Positions 6,892 through 14,640 of a stretch of DNA of 33,697 bases are shown here, piece after piece; the stretch's first letter is position 1, and every line of letters begins with the position of its first letter. The DNA lies in the NCBI RefSeq assembly GCF_003846175.1, contig NZ_ML123046.1:244892-278588 (forward strand), given 5' to 3'. This DNA comes from Streptomyces sp. ADI95-17 (GTDB lineage: Bacteria; Actinomycetota; Actinomycetes; Streptomycetales; Streptomycetaceae). The translations under genes and the position numbers were made by a program. Under the pieces are notes generated by a model, which was not told the DNA's origin, did no database searches, and saw only the letters and a list, made by a program, of their open reading frames with translations.

Positions 6892-8331
6892 ATGACCCAG
6901 CAGTTCGATGTGCAGCAAGAGCCATCCCCACGGACACAGAGTCCGGCCCGGCCCCAGGCGCCGCAGGACGAGGACTACCCGCTGGAGCGGGTGCCGCGCG
7001 CGGCCCGCTACTCCTGGTTCAACGTCGCCGTGCAGCGCTTCGGCCAGCTCTCCGACCTGACGCAGTTCCTGCTCGGTGCCGCGCTCGGTGCCGGACTCTC
7101 CTTCTGGGGCGCGTTCTGGGCGTTCACGCTCGGCTCGGTGATCCTGGAGATCGTCTGCATATTCGTCGGCATAGCCGGCATGCGGGAGGGCCTGTCCACC
7201 TCGATGCTGGTCCGCTGGACCGGGTTCGGCCGTTACGGCTCCACCCTCATCGGACTCGTCATCGCGGTCAGCCTGTTCGGCTGGTTCGGTGTGCAGACCG
7301 CGGTGTTCGCGGCCGGGCTGCACTCCATCGTGCCCGCGCTGCCGGTCTGGGCCTGGTGCCTGATCTGCGGGCTCGGCGTCACCGCGCTCGTCCTGCGCGG
7401 CTTCCGCGCCATGGGCTGGACCGCGTTCGTCACCGTCCCCGCCTTCCTCGGCCTCGCGGGCTGGGCGATGATGGTCGAATTCTCCCGGCACGACGTCGGC
7501 GACCTGGTGGCCTCGGCACCGTTCGGCGCCCACATGTCCATCGCGACCGGCGCGACCATCGTCGCCGGCTCGTACATCGTCGGCGCGGTCACCACCCCCG
7601 ACATGACCCGCTTCAACCGCAACACCGGCGATGTCGTCAAGCAGACGGTCGTGGGCATCAGCCTCGGCGAGTACGTACTGGGCCTCGGCGGGGTGCTGCT
7701 CGCCTACGCGGTGAAGTCCTCCGACCTGATCGCGATCATCACGTCCTCCTCCGGCGTCATCGGCGTCATCGTCCTGGTCTCCGCCACCGTGAAGATCAAC
7801 AACTGGAATCTGTACTCCTCGTCCCTCGGCCTCATCGGCGCGGTCGAGGCGCTCTTCAAGGTCCGGCTGAACCGGGTCGGCACCACCGTCACGATCGGTG
7901 TGCTCGGCAGCCTCGCCGCGGCAGCCGGAATCCTGGACCGGTTCACCGACTTCCTCACGGTGCTCGGCGTCCTCACCCCGCCCGTCGCCGGAATCATGGT
8001 CGCCGAGTACTTCGTGGTGAAGAAGTGGCGCCCGCAGCTGGACGCCTCGCGCGCCGCCGGACGGCTGCCCGAGACCGAACCGAGCTGGGTGCCCGCCACG
8101 ATCGCCCTGTGGGCCGCCGCCTCCCTGTTCGGCTGGCTCGGCGACCACTACCAATGGTGGGGCATCCCGGCGCTCAACTCCCTGCTGCTGGCCGGACTCG
8201 GCTACGTCGTCCTCGGCAAGCTCGGCCTGGTGCGCGGCGCCCGCGACCTGCCGTTCGAACAGCCCGCACGCCCCGCGGCGGCGATCGAGGCGGAGACCGG
8301 AACCGCCTGGTCGTCGAAGGCCACCGCCTGA
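6892..8331 (+). CDS. NCS1-family cytosine/purine/hydantoin permease
   Basis: A 479-residue membrane protein with about 12 hydrophobic segments after a 35-residue hydrophilic N-terminus. The stretch GAVTTPDMTRFNRNTGDV in the middle is characteristic of CodB-type NCS1 carriers. NCS1 proteins import nucleobases, allantoin and 5-substituted hydantoins (Mhp1) with sodium or protons. ATG 6892 is preceded by GAGG at about 10 nt; the in-frame codons upstream show no family similarity. It sits at the centre of the mirrored operon, 85 nt after one HyuA gene and 47 nt before the other, so it is the likely uptake route for the pathway's substrate. The substrate itself cannot be read from the sequence. 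Confidence 0.92.
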   Translation: MTQQFDVQQEPSPRTQSPARPQAPQDEDYPLERVPRAARYSWFNVAVQRFGQLSDLTQFLLGAALGAGLSFWGAFWAFTLGSVILEIVCIFVGIAGMREGLSTSMLVRWTGFGRYGSTLIGLVIAVSLFGWFGVQTAVFAAGLHSIVPALPVWAWCLICGLGVTALVLRGFRAMGWTAFVTVPAFLGLAGWAMMVEFSRHDVGDLVASAPFGAHMSIATGATIVAGSYIVGAVTTPDMTRFNRNTGDVVKQTVVGISLGEYVLGLGGVLLAYAVKSSDLIAIITSSSGVIGVIVLVSATVKINNWNLYSSSLGLIGAVEALFKVRLNRVGTTVTIGVLGSLAAAAGILDRFTDFLTVLGVLTPPVAGIMVAEYFVVKKWRPQLDASRAAGRLPETEPSWVPATIALWAAASLFGWLGDHYQWWGIPALNSLLLAGLGYVVLGKLGLVRGARDLPFEQPARPAAAIEAETGTAWSSKATA

Positions 8332-8378
8332 CCCGTACACCGCCCGAACACCCTCACCCCCTACGAAAGACAGACACC

Positions 8379-9974
8379 ATGCGCATCGGAATCGACGTCG
8401 GAGGCACCAACACCGACGCCGCCCTCCTGGGGGACGACGACCGGATCATCGCCACCGCGAAGACCCCCACCACCTCCGACATCACCTCCGGCGTGACCTC
8501 GGCGATCCGGGCACTCGACCCGCCGATGGAGTCCGTCACCGCCGTGATGATCGGTACGACCCACTTCCTCAACGCACTGATCGAGGGCGCCCGGCTCGCC
8601 CCCGTCGCCGCGGTACGGCTCGGTCTGCCGGCCACCGCGGCGCTGCCGCCGATGACCGACTGGCCGGAGCGCCAGCGGGTGGCCGTCGGCGGGCACGGGT
8701 ATCTCTGCCACGGGGGGCGGGAGTTCGACGGACGGCCGCTTTCGCCGCTCGACCCCGAGGAGCTGAAGCGCACCGCCGCCGACATCGCCGCGCGCGGCCT
8801 GACCTCGGTGGCCGTCTCGTCCGTGTTCTCCCCGGTCGCCGAGGAGGACGAGCGCCGGGCCGCCGAGATACTCGGCGCCGAACTGGGCCCCGGCGTGCAC
8901 TTCTCGCTCTCGCACGAACTCGGCCGGGTCGGCCTGCTGGCCCGGGAGAACGCCACGATCATCAACGCGGCGCTGCGCGACCTGGCGGCCGCGATCGTGG
9001 AGTCGTTCGCCAAGTCGCTCGCCGAGGTGTCGCTGACCGCCCCGTTCTTCCTGTCGCAGAACGACGGCACGCTGATGGACGTGGACTTCGCCCGCGCCTA
9101 CCCGGTGGCCACCTTCGCCTCCGGGCCCACCAACTCGATGCGCGGCGCCGCCTTCCTGTCCGGCCTCGGCGACTGCGCGGTCGTCGACGTCGGCGGCACC
9201 ACCGCGGACGTCGGCATCCTGGCCGGCGGCTTCCCGCGCGAGGCGGCGGGCGAGAGCGAGGCCGCGGGCATCCGGACCAACTTCCGTATCCCCGACGTCC
9301 TCTCGCTCGGCATCGGCGGCGGCTCCCTGGTGTCGCCCGACGGCGAGACCGGACCCCGCTCGGTCGGATTCCGGCTCACCGAGGAGGCGCTGGTCTTCGG
9401 CGGCTCCACCCTCACGGCCACCGACCTCGCGGTCGCCGCGGGCCGCGCCGACATCGGCGACCGCTCCCGGGTCGCCCACCTGGACCCGGAGTTCACCGCC
9501 CGCGCGCTCGACCGGATCGCGGAGCGGCTGGCGGAGACCGTCGACCGGATGCGCACCTCGGCGGGGCCGTTGCCGGTCGTCGCGGTCGGCGGCGGCAGCG
9601 TGCTGGTGCCCGCGGCCCTGCCCGGCTTCGACGATGTGCGCCGCCCCGGCCACTTCGACGTCGCCAACGCGGTGGGCGCCGCCATCGCCCAGGTCGGCGG
9701 AGAGGTCGACCGGGTCTTCCAGGTCCCGGAGGGGCGCCGGGACGCCGTGCTCGCCGAGGCCCGCGAGGAGGCCGTGGGCCGGGCCGAGAGCGCCGGAGCA
9801 AGGCCCGGCACGGTCCGCATCGTCGACGTGGAGGAGGTCCCGCTGGCCTATCTGCCGGGCGGCGCGACCCGGATCCGGGTCAAGGCGGTCGGCGACCTCG
9901 ACCTGAACGGCATCAGCACCACCCATGCCCCGGCCGGGGCGGGCGACACCCATGGAGCAGCGTCACATGCGTGA
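8379..9974 (+). CDS. HyuA-like hydantoinase/oxoprolinase subunit, intact copy
   Basis: A 531-residue cytosolic ASKHA-fold protein. It keeps the ATP-site motifs DVGGTNTDA (residues 6-14), DVGGTTADVG (270-279), LGIGGGSLV and VGGGSVLVP. HyuA and 5-oxoprolinase family members use ATP to activate a cyclic amide for ring opening, usually with a separate HyuB subunit or domain. No HyuB is in this window; instead the gene overlaps the next DUF917 gene by 8 nt, suggesting DUF917 is the partner. The ATG at 8379 has only a weak GAAAGA site upstream, consistent with translation of a polycistronic mRNA. It is shorter than many HyuA proteins (often 650-700), lacking an extended C-terminal domain. Confidence 0.9.
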   Translation: MRIGIDVGGTNTDAALLGDDDRIIATAKTPTTSDITSGVTSAIRALDPPMESVTAVMIGTTHFLNALIEGARLAPVAAVRLGLPATAALPPMTDWPERQRVAVGGHGYLCHGGREFDGRPLSPLDPEELKRTAADIAARGLTSVAVSSVFSPVAEEDERRAAEILGAELGPGVHFSLSHELGRVGLLARENATIINAALRDLAAAIVESFAKSLAEVSLTAPFFLSQNDGTLMDVDFARAYPVATFASGPTNSMRGAAFLSGLGDCAVVDVGGTTADVGILAGGFPREAAGESEAAGIRTNFRIPDVLSLGIGGGSLVSPDGETGPRSVGFRLTEEALVFGGSTLTATDLAVAAGRADIGDRSRVAHLDPEFTARALDRIAERLAETVDRMRTSAGPLPVVAVGGGSVLVPAALPGFDDVRRPGHFDVANAVGAAIAQVGGEVDRVFQVPEGRRDAVLAEAREEAVGRAESAGARPGTVRIVDVEEVPLAYLPGGATRIRVKAVGDLDLNGISTTHAPAGAGDTHGAASHA

Positions 9975-11040
9975 GATCAACCTCGACAACCTGGACGACA
10001 TCGCGCGCGGCGCGGGCATCCTCGGCACCGGCGGGGGCGGCGACCCGTACATCGGCAAGCTGCTGGCCCGCGAGGCCATCCGCAAGTACGGACCGGTCCG
10101 GCTGGTCGCCTTCGACGAGGTGCCCGACGACGCGACGGTGGTTCCCGTCTCCGGGATGGGGGCGCCGACGGTACTGCTGGAGCGGGTCCCCGCCGGTGGC
10201 GAGGAGGTGGCCGCCCTGCGCGCCCTGGAGAAGCACATCGGCCGGGCCGCCACCCACATCGCACCGATCGAGGTCGGCGGCGTCAACTCCATGCTGCCGA
10301 TCGCCTGCGCCGCCGAGGCGGGGCTGCCACTGGTCGACGGCGACGCCATGGGCCGGGCCTTCCCCGAGGCGCAGATGGTGCTGCCCGGACTGATCGGGGT
10401 GGCCAACACCCCGATGGCGCTCGCCGACGACAAGGGCAACAGCATCATCGTCGACGCCGTCTCCAACCACGCCGCCGAGCGCATCGCGCGGGCGGTCTGC
10501 GTGGAGCTGGGCTGCCAGATCTCCAGCGCCGACACCGTGATGCGCGGCGACCAGCTCACCGACGGGCTCGTCCCCGCCACCCTGACGCTCGCCGAGCGGC
10601 TCGGCGCGGCGGTGCGCGAGGCACGCGCCGCGCACACCGACCCGGTGCTCGCGGCCCGCACCATGCTGTCCGGCACCCATCTGCTGACCGGCAAGGTGAT
10701 CGACGTCAGCCGCCGCACCGAGGGCGGCTTCGCCCGGGGCAACGCCCGGATCGAGGGCATCGGCGACGACGCCGGCCGGGTGCTCGAACTCGGCTTCCAG
10801 AACGAGCACCTGCTGGCCACCCGGGACGGCGGGACGGTCGCCACCACCCCCGACCTGATCTGCGTGCTGGACACCGACACCGGCGACCCGGTGACCACCG
10901 AGGGCCTGCGCTACGGGCTGCGCGTCAGCGTTCTCGCGGCGCCCTGCGACCCGCGCTGGACCACCCCGGGCGGCCTGGCGCTCGCCGGGCCGCGGTACTT
11001 CGGGTACGACGTGGACTACCTGCCGTTCCGGGAGAGCTGA
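9967..11040 (+). CDS. DUF917 (S-Me-THD family) protein, copy 2
   Basis: A 357-residue cytosolic protein with the complete set of family blocks: ARGAGILGTGGGGDPYIG near the N-terminus, IEVGGVNSMLPIACAAEAGL, VDGDAMGRAFPE, LLTGKVIDVSRRTEGG and the C-terminal LAGPRYFGYD. I chose ATG 9967 because GGAG lies 9 nt upstream and the family similarity starts at MREINLDNLD; ATG 9952 is a possible alternative. It overlaps the end of the intact HyuA gene and closes the operon. Compared with copy 1 it looks like the more canonical member. It may desulfurise or otherwise prepare the ring that HyuA opens; that is inference from the renamed family and the gene order. Confidence 0.9.
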   Translation: MREINLDNLDDIARGAGILGTGGGGDPYIGKLLAREAIRKYGPVRLVAFDEVPDDATVVPVSGMGAPTVLLERVPAGGEEVAALRALEKHIGRAATHIAPIEVGGVNSMLPIACAAEAGLPLVDGDAMGRAFPEAQMVLPGLIGVANTPMALADDKGNSIIVDAVSNHAAERIARAVCVELGCQISSADTVMRGDQLTDGLVPATLTLAERLGAAVREARAAHTDPVLAARTMLSGTHLLTGKVIDVSRRTEGGFARGNARIEGIGDDAGRVLELGFQNEHLLATRDGGTVATTPDLICVLDTDTGDPVTTEGLRYGLRVSVLAAPCDPRWTTPGGLALAGPRYFGYDVDYLPFRES

Positions 11041-11059
11041 CCCACGGGACGGCCGCGAC

Positions 11060-11106
11060 GGTCATGACGGCTGCGGCGGTCATGACGGCCCCGCGGTCAT
11101 GACGGC
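11060..11106. repeat. Triple GGTCATGACGGC repeat downstream of the operon
   Basis: GGTCATGACGGC occurs at 11060-11071, 11078-11089 and 11095-11106, with 18- and 17-bp periods. Each unit holds the palindrome TCATGA. The last copy runs into the terminator stem. The region lies between the operon end and the SPW gene and does not look coding. Confidence 0.8.
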
Positions 11107-11141
11107 CCCGGCCGGTCCGCACCGCGCGGACCGGCCGGGGC
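11105..11141. terminator. Bidirectional terminator hairpin
   Basis: A perfect 16-bp GC-rich stem (11105-11120 with 11126-11141, arm GCCCCGGCCGGTCCGC) closes on the 5-nt loop ACCGC. It separates the rightward DUF917/HyuA operon from the leftward SPW gene. There is no U-tract, which is usual in Streptomyces. Confidence 0.8.
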
Positions 11142-11184
11142 ATATGTCCTTCTCAGAGGTTTCCGGACCGGGTACCCGCCTTTC

Positions 11185-11628
11185 TCAGACCGTCCGCTTA
11201 CCGCTCTTCATGGACACGGCCGCGCAGGCCAGGCCCAGCAGTACGGTCAGACCGCCGATGATGACGTTGTTGAGGACGATGCCGAGGTCGGGGCTGCTGC
11301 CGACGATCCACGTCGAGAGGATCGTCCAGATCCCCATCGCGCAGATGGCCCAGCTCAGGCCGTACATGCGCTCCGGCATGACGGTGAACCCGAGGCCCAG
11401 CGCGGCGATCGCGATACCCATGATCAGGTTGTGCGTCGCGAGCGTGGGCTGGGTCGTGGTGAAGTGCAGCACCCACGGCGAGATGGCGCAGTAGAGACCG
11501 ACCAGGAACACCGGTGCGTCCACCAGGGCCACATCGCGGCCACCGAGCATGCGGGCATAGCGATCGCGCATTTCGGAAACATCGGGGTGACTGGCCATGT
11601 CACGGCCGGTGTGCGAGAGGTTTGACAT
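11185..11628 (-). CDS. SPW-repeat integral membrane protein
   Basis: A 147-residue protein with a charged N-terminal 35 residues and four hydrophobic segments. AISPWVLHF in the first half and GLSWAICAMGIWTIL in the second are the SPW repeat pair, a four-helix membrane module common in actinobacteria and rhizobia with no known function. ATG 11628 is chosen for its GAAGGAG ribosome site at about 9 nt; upstream codons are not conserved-looking. It follows the ADP-ribosylglycohydrolase gene on the same strand but has its own AT-rich upstream region with a 17-bp palindrome, so it is probably transcribed separately. Confidence 0.85.
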   Translation of the reverse strand: MSNLSHTGRDMASHPDVSEMRDRYARMLGGRDVALVDAPVFLVGLYCAISPWVLHFTTTQPTLATHNLIMGIAIAALGLGFTVMPERMYGLSWAICAMGIWTILSTWIVGSSPDLGIVLNNVIIGGLTVLLGLACAAVSMKSGKRTV

Positions 11629-11676
11629 GGGGTACGTCTCCTTCGCTCCGCGCAGACCACCCGCCACTTGTGCGCG

Positions 11677-11720
11677 ATAAGCAGCCTGCTTATGCCATTC
11701 TGCGCTTATATCGCCCTTAT
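11677..11720 (-). promoter_or_regulatory. Palindrome and TTAT-rich promoter region of the SPW gene
   Basis: ATAAGCAG (11677-11684) and CTGCTTAT (11686-11693) form a 17-bp palindrome with one central base. TATAAG (minus strand, 11705-11710) matches five of six bases of a -10 element, placing a start site near the palindrome's edge. TTAT recurs at 11690-11693, 11706-11709 and 11717-11720. The local AT content is unusual for this genome. A regulator binding site is likely, but none is identified. Confidence 0.5.
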
Positions 11721-11728
11721 GTGTAGAT

Positions 11729-12718
11729 TCAGGGCTCACGGAAATCCGTGAGAACCGCACGGGGTGATGCACCGTCCAGTCGCCGGGCCAGGTCCACCAG
11801 ACCGGGTGTCCGCAGCACCCGGTCCCCGTACCCCGGCAGCGGCACGTGCAACGGCTCCGTCCAGCGCGCGGGGATAGCGCCGAAGCCGTACACCGCACCC
11901 GCCAGGGCGCCGGTCACGGCGGCCACCGTGTCGGTGTCCCCGCCCACGTCCACGGCCGCGGCCAGGGCGTTCTCGTACGAATCCGTGGAGCGCAGCGCCC
12001 ACAGCGCGGTGCCCAGGCACGGCCAGACCGCGCCGTTGAACTCCGTGGCCGCCTCCGGGTGCCAGCCGGGCGTGAGGACGCCGGCCCAGCGCTCGCGGTG
12101 ATCCTCGTGCACGCCCGCCAGGGCGTCCGGGACGGCGGAGAGCGGATCGCCGCCGTCCAGCGCCACCCGGATCAGCTCGTGGAGCACGGCGGTGCCCTCC
12201 CAGGCGGCCCGGTCGCCATGGGTGAGGGCGGCGATCCGGCGGGCGGCGTCCATGGTCGCCGTACGGCCCCGCGCCGCGAAGTACACGGCGGAGGTGGCCG
12301 CCCGCATCAGTGAACCGTTGCCCGCCGCACGCCCGTTGACCTGGAAGTGCAGCGCCGCCGCGAGGTCCCATTCCTCGCCGCTCGTCAGGACGTCCTCGGT
12401 CTGCAGCCCGATGTCCTTCGGGCCGCCCGCCGCCCAGCGACGAAACCGGCCGAACATGTCGGGAAGGTCGAGGCCGCCCCGCTCCAGCAGCGACTCCGCG
12501 ACCAGCACGGCCATCTGCGTGTCGTCCGTGGCTTCGCCCGGATCCCAGCCGCCGCCCCCGCACATCGTGCCGACGCCGTCCGGGAAGCGGGCGGTGTACA
12601 CACCGGCGGGCCCGAACTCGAAGGGTGCGCCCAGCGCGTCCCCCACCGCCGAACCCACGACGGCACCCGCCACCCGGTCCGGTCGGTCCACGCGGCCCGC
12701 AGCACTGGTCGGATTCAT
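11729..12718 (-). CDS. ADP-ribosylglycohydrolase family protein
   Basis: A 329-residue protein with the DraG/ARH fold. GSAVGDALGAPFEF (about 22-35), the metal-binding EATDDTQMAV (62-71) and the second metal site VGGDTDTVAAVTGALAGA near residue 250 are all present, so the dinuclear Mg centre should be intact. Family members remove ADP-ribose from proteins or small molecules; the target here is unknown. The protein is cytosolic and of ordinary length. The ATG start fits the first conserved block. It is co-directional with the SPW gene downstream and the molybdoenzyme gene upstream but separated by a 66-nt gap containing a small repeat, with no clear functional link to either. Confidence 0.9.
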   Translation of the reverse strand: MNPTSAAGRVDRPDRVAGAVVGSAVGDALGAPFEFGPAGVYTARFPDGVGTMCGGGGWDPGEATDDTQMAVLVAESLLERGGLDLPDMFGRFRRWAAGGPKDIGLQTEDVLTSGEEWDLAAALHFQVNGRAAGNGSLMRAATSAVYFAARGRTATMDAARRIAALTHGDRAAWEGTAVLHELIRVALDGGDPLSAVPDALAGVHEDHRERWAGVLTPGWHPEAATEFNGAVWPCLGTALWALRSTDSYENALAAAVDVGGDTDTVAAVTGALAGAVYGFGAIPARWTEPLHVPLPGYGDRVLRTPGLVDLARRLDGASPRAVLTDFREP

Positions 12719-12746
12719 CCGGTCAGCCTACGGAGGGCGGCGGGCA

Positions 12747-12794
12747 GCACATACCAGGTTCAGGAGACGCGGCACGTACCGGGTTCAGGAGACG
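12747..12794. repeat. 23-bp direct repeat duplicating a stop-codon region
   Basis: 12747-12769 and 12772-12794 match at all but two positions, with a 25-bp period; the shared core is GGTTCAGGAGACG. The second copy contains the stop codon and last codons of the molybdoenzyme gene. The first lies just beyond it and looks like a duplicated gene end. Confidence 0.75.
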
Positions 12795-14422
12795 TCGACC
12801 ACCACCGAGTGCAGGCCGGTGGCGCCGTCCGGAACGGTGCCGGCCCGCCGGCCGGTCTGAGTGGCGCCGGTGCCGTCCGTCGCACGGACTTCGAGGGTGT
12901 GGCGGCCGGAGGTGGCCGGCCACTCCCAGACCCACTGGCGCCAGGTGTCCCGGTTGTCGGCGGCGGACAGGCGGGCCGTGTGCCACTCCCCGCCGTCCAC
13001 CCGGACCTCGACCCGGGAGATGCCCCGGTGCTGCGCCCAGGCGACCCCGGCCACCGGGACGGCGCCGGGCTTCGGGGAGGCCAGGGAGCGGGGGGTGTCG
13101 ATCCGGGACTCGGTCTTGACCGGTGCCTGCTGCGCCCAGCTCCGCCGGACCCAGTAGGCGTCGTACGCGTCGAACGTGGTGAGCTCGATGTCCTCAATCC
13201 ATTTGCAGGCCGACACGTATCCGTAAAGGCCGGGGACGACCATCCGGACCGGGAAGCCGTGCGCGAACGGCAGCGGCTCGCCGTTCATGCCGAGGGCCAG
13301 CATCGCGTCGCGTCCGTCCATGACCGCCTCGACCGGTGTGCCGATCGTCATGCCGTCCACGGACCGCGCCACGAGCTGATCGGCCGGTCCGCCCGCCGAC
13401 GGCGGCCGCACCCCGGCCTCGCGCAGCAGGTCGGCCAGCCGTACCCCGAGCCATCTGGCATTGCCGATGTACGGGCCGCCGACCTCGTTGGAGACACAGG
13501 CCAGCGTGATGTCCCGCTCGATGATCTCCCGGCGCAGCAGGTCGTGGAGGCCGACCGTGAGGGGGCGGGCGACCCCCTCGCCATGGATCCTCAGCCGCCA
13601 ACCGGCCGCGTCGAGGCGGGGCACCACCAGAGCCGTGTCGACCCGGTAGAAGTCCTTGTTCGGCGTGAAGAAGGGGCTCAGCCCCCGGATGTTCAGTCCG
13701 GTACCGGCCGGGACGGCGGGTGCCGGGGAGTCGGGCACGGGAAGGACCAGGCCATGGCGTGAGGCGGTGGCCCCGGCCTGGACGGAGGAGGTGAGCCGCC
13801 GGCCCAGCAGTCCCACGCCGGCCGAGACCGCCGTCGCCACGGCCGCCGTGATGACGAAGCCCCGGCGGTCGAACGCGCGGTACGCCTCACCGGACCCGGA
13901 CCCGGACCCGGACGCAGGCGGCCGAGGGGGCGCCGTCGTGAGCCGTCCGGTCAGGGCGAACAGCACTCCGGCGCCCACCGCGGCGCCCACCACCGACGGC
14001 AGCGCGTCGGGCGCGCTGCCCTCCGGCCGCCCCACCGCCGCGACCGCCCCGACCGCGCCGAAGAGCAGGACGGCCGCCGATCCGGTCCGCCGGTGGTGCA
14101 GCGCCAGCACCCCGACGGCCATGGCGAAGACGGCCAGCAGCACCACGATGCCCAGCTCCAGCGCCAGCTTGTCACCGGTGCCGAAGTGCCGTACGGCGAA
14201 CTCCTTCAGCGCCGCGGGAGAGCGGTCGATGACCGCCCCGCCCACGGCCGTGACCGGCCCCGCCTCGGGACGTACGAGGGCCGAGACCAGCTCGGCCGCG
14301 GCCAGGGAGCAGAACCCGGCGATCAGCCCGCCGAGCGCGGCGAGGGCGGTGAGCGCGGCGCGACTCCGGTGTGCCACCTCCGCCTCCGCGGTTCCGTGGC
14401 GTCGCGCATCGGTTTCCTTCAC
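12785..14422 (-). CDS. Membrane-anchored molybdopterin-dependent oxidoreductase (sulfite oxidase family)
   Basis: About 545 residues. The N-terminal third has four or five membrane helices, then a DRRGFVITAAVAT segment with Arg-Arg before a hydrophobic stretch. After it come the sulfite-oxidase-type molybdopterin domain, with the likely Mo-ligand Cys at about residue 309 in LACVSNEVGGPYIGNARW, and the C-terminal dimerisation domain (HRGISRVEVRVDGGEW, WEWPATSGRHTLEVRA). The catalytic part probably faces outside. I prefer GTG 14422, which has GGGGAGG at 8 nt; ATG 14467 adds 15 residues but has GGAG only 2 nt away. It is divergent from the PadR regulator. Substrate is unknown: sulfite, or an oxidised methionine or S-oxide as in related YedY-type enzymes, are options. 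Confidence 0.85.
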   Translation of the reverse strand: MKETDARRHGTAEAEVAHRSRAALTALAALGGLIAGFCSLAAAELVSALVRPEAGPVTAVGGAVIDRSPAALKEFAVRHFGTGDKLALELGIVVLLAVFAMAVGVLALHHRRTGSAAVLLFGAVGAVAAVGRPEGSAPDALPSVVGAAVGAGVLFALTGRLTTAPPRPPASGSGSGSGEAYRAFDRRGFVITAAVATAVSAGVGLLGRRLTSSVQAGATASRHGLVLPVPDSPAPAVPAGTGLNIRGLSPFFTPNKDFYRVDTALVVPRLDAAGWRLRIHGEGVARPLTVGLHDLLRREIIERDITLACVSNEVGGPYIGNARWLGVRLADLLREAGVRPPSAGGPADQLVARSVDGMTIGTPVEAVMDGRDAMLALGMNGEPLPFAHGFPVRMVVPGLYGYVSACKWIEDIELTTFDAYDAYWVRRSWAQQAPVKTESRIDTPRSLASPKPGAVPVAGVAWAQHRGISRVEVRVDGGEWHTARLSAADNRDTWRQWVWEWPATSGRHTLEVRATDGTGATQTGRRAGTVPDGATGLHSVVVDVS

Positions 14423-14559
14423 GCGGGCGGCCTCCCCGGCGGCATCTCGGGACTGTCCGTCCGGCATCGCTCCGGGCGGCGCTATCGGTGCAAATCGGTC
14501 AGTGTGCAAGATCCTGCCACGCCGTCCGCCCCCGGCTCGCAAGTCGCGATACATCGTGG

Positions 14560-14588
14560 TTGACGCGTCGAAGTCAACGCGATATGTT
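14560..14588 (+). promoter_or_regulatory. PadR promoter with overlapping inverted repeat
   Basis: TTGACG (14561-14566) and TATGTT (14583-14588), 16 nt apart, fit -35 and -10 elements. GTTGAC (14560-14565) and GTCAAC (14574-14579) form a perfect inverted repeat with an 8-nt spacer over the -35, flanked by looser symmetry (ACATCG and CGATATGT). PadR repressors usually bind such N8-spaced dyads at their own promoters, so autoregulation is likely. Confidence 0.65.
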
Positions 14589-14640
14589 CGCACGCGAGTA
14601 TTCGATGACGAGTTACGACGGCGCAAAGGTGGTGGGATCG

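Noticed and set aside
5319..6893. A 524-codon minus-strand frame opposite the first HyuA gene
   Set aside because: No recognisable domain, no ribosome site, and the plus-strand gene is coupled to DUF917.
6394..8340. A 648-codon minus-strand frame across the permease and HyuA genes
   Set aside because: Composition is Gly/Asp/Arg-rich and repeats poorly; the plus-strand permease in the same place is unmistakable.
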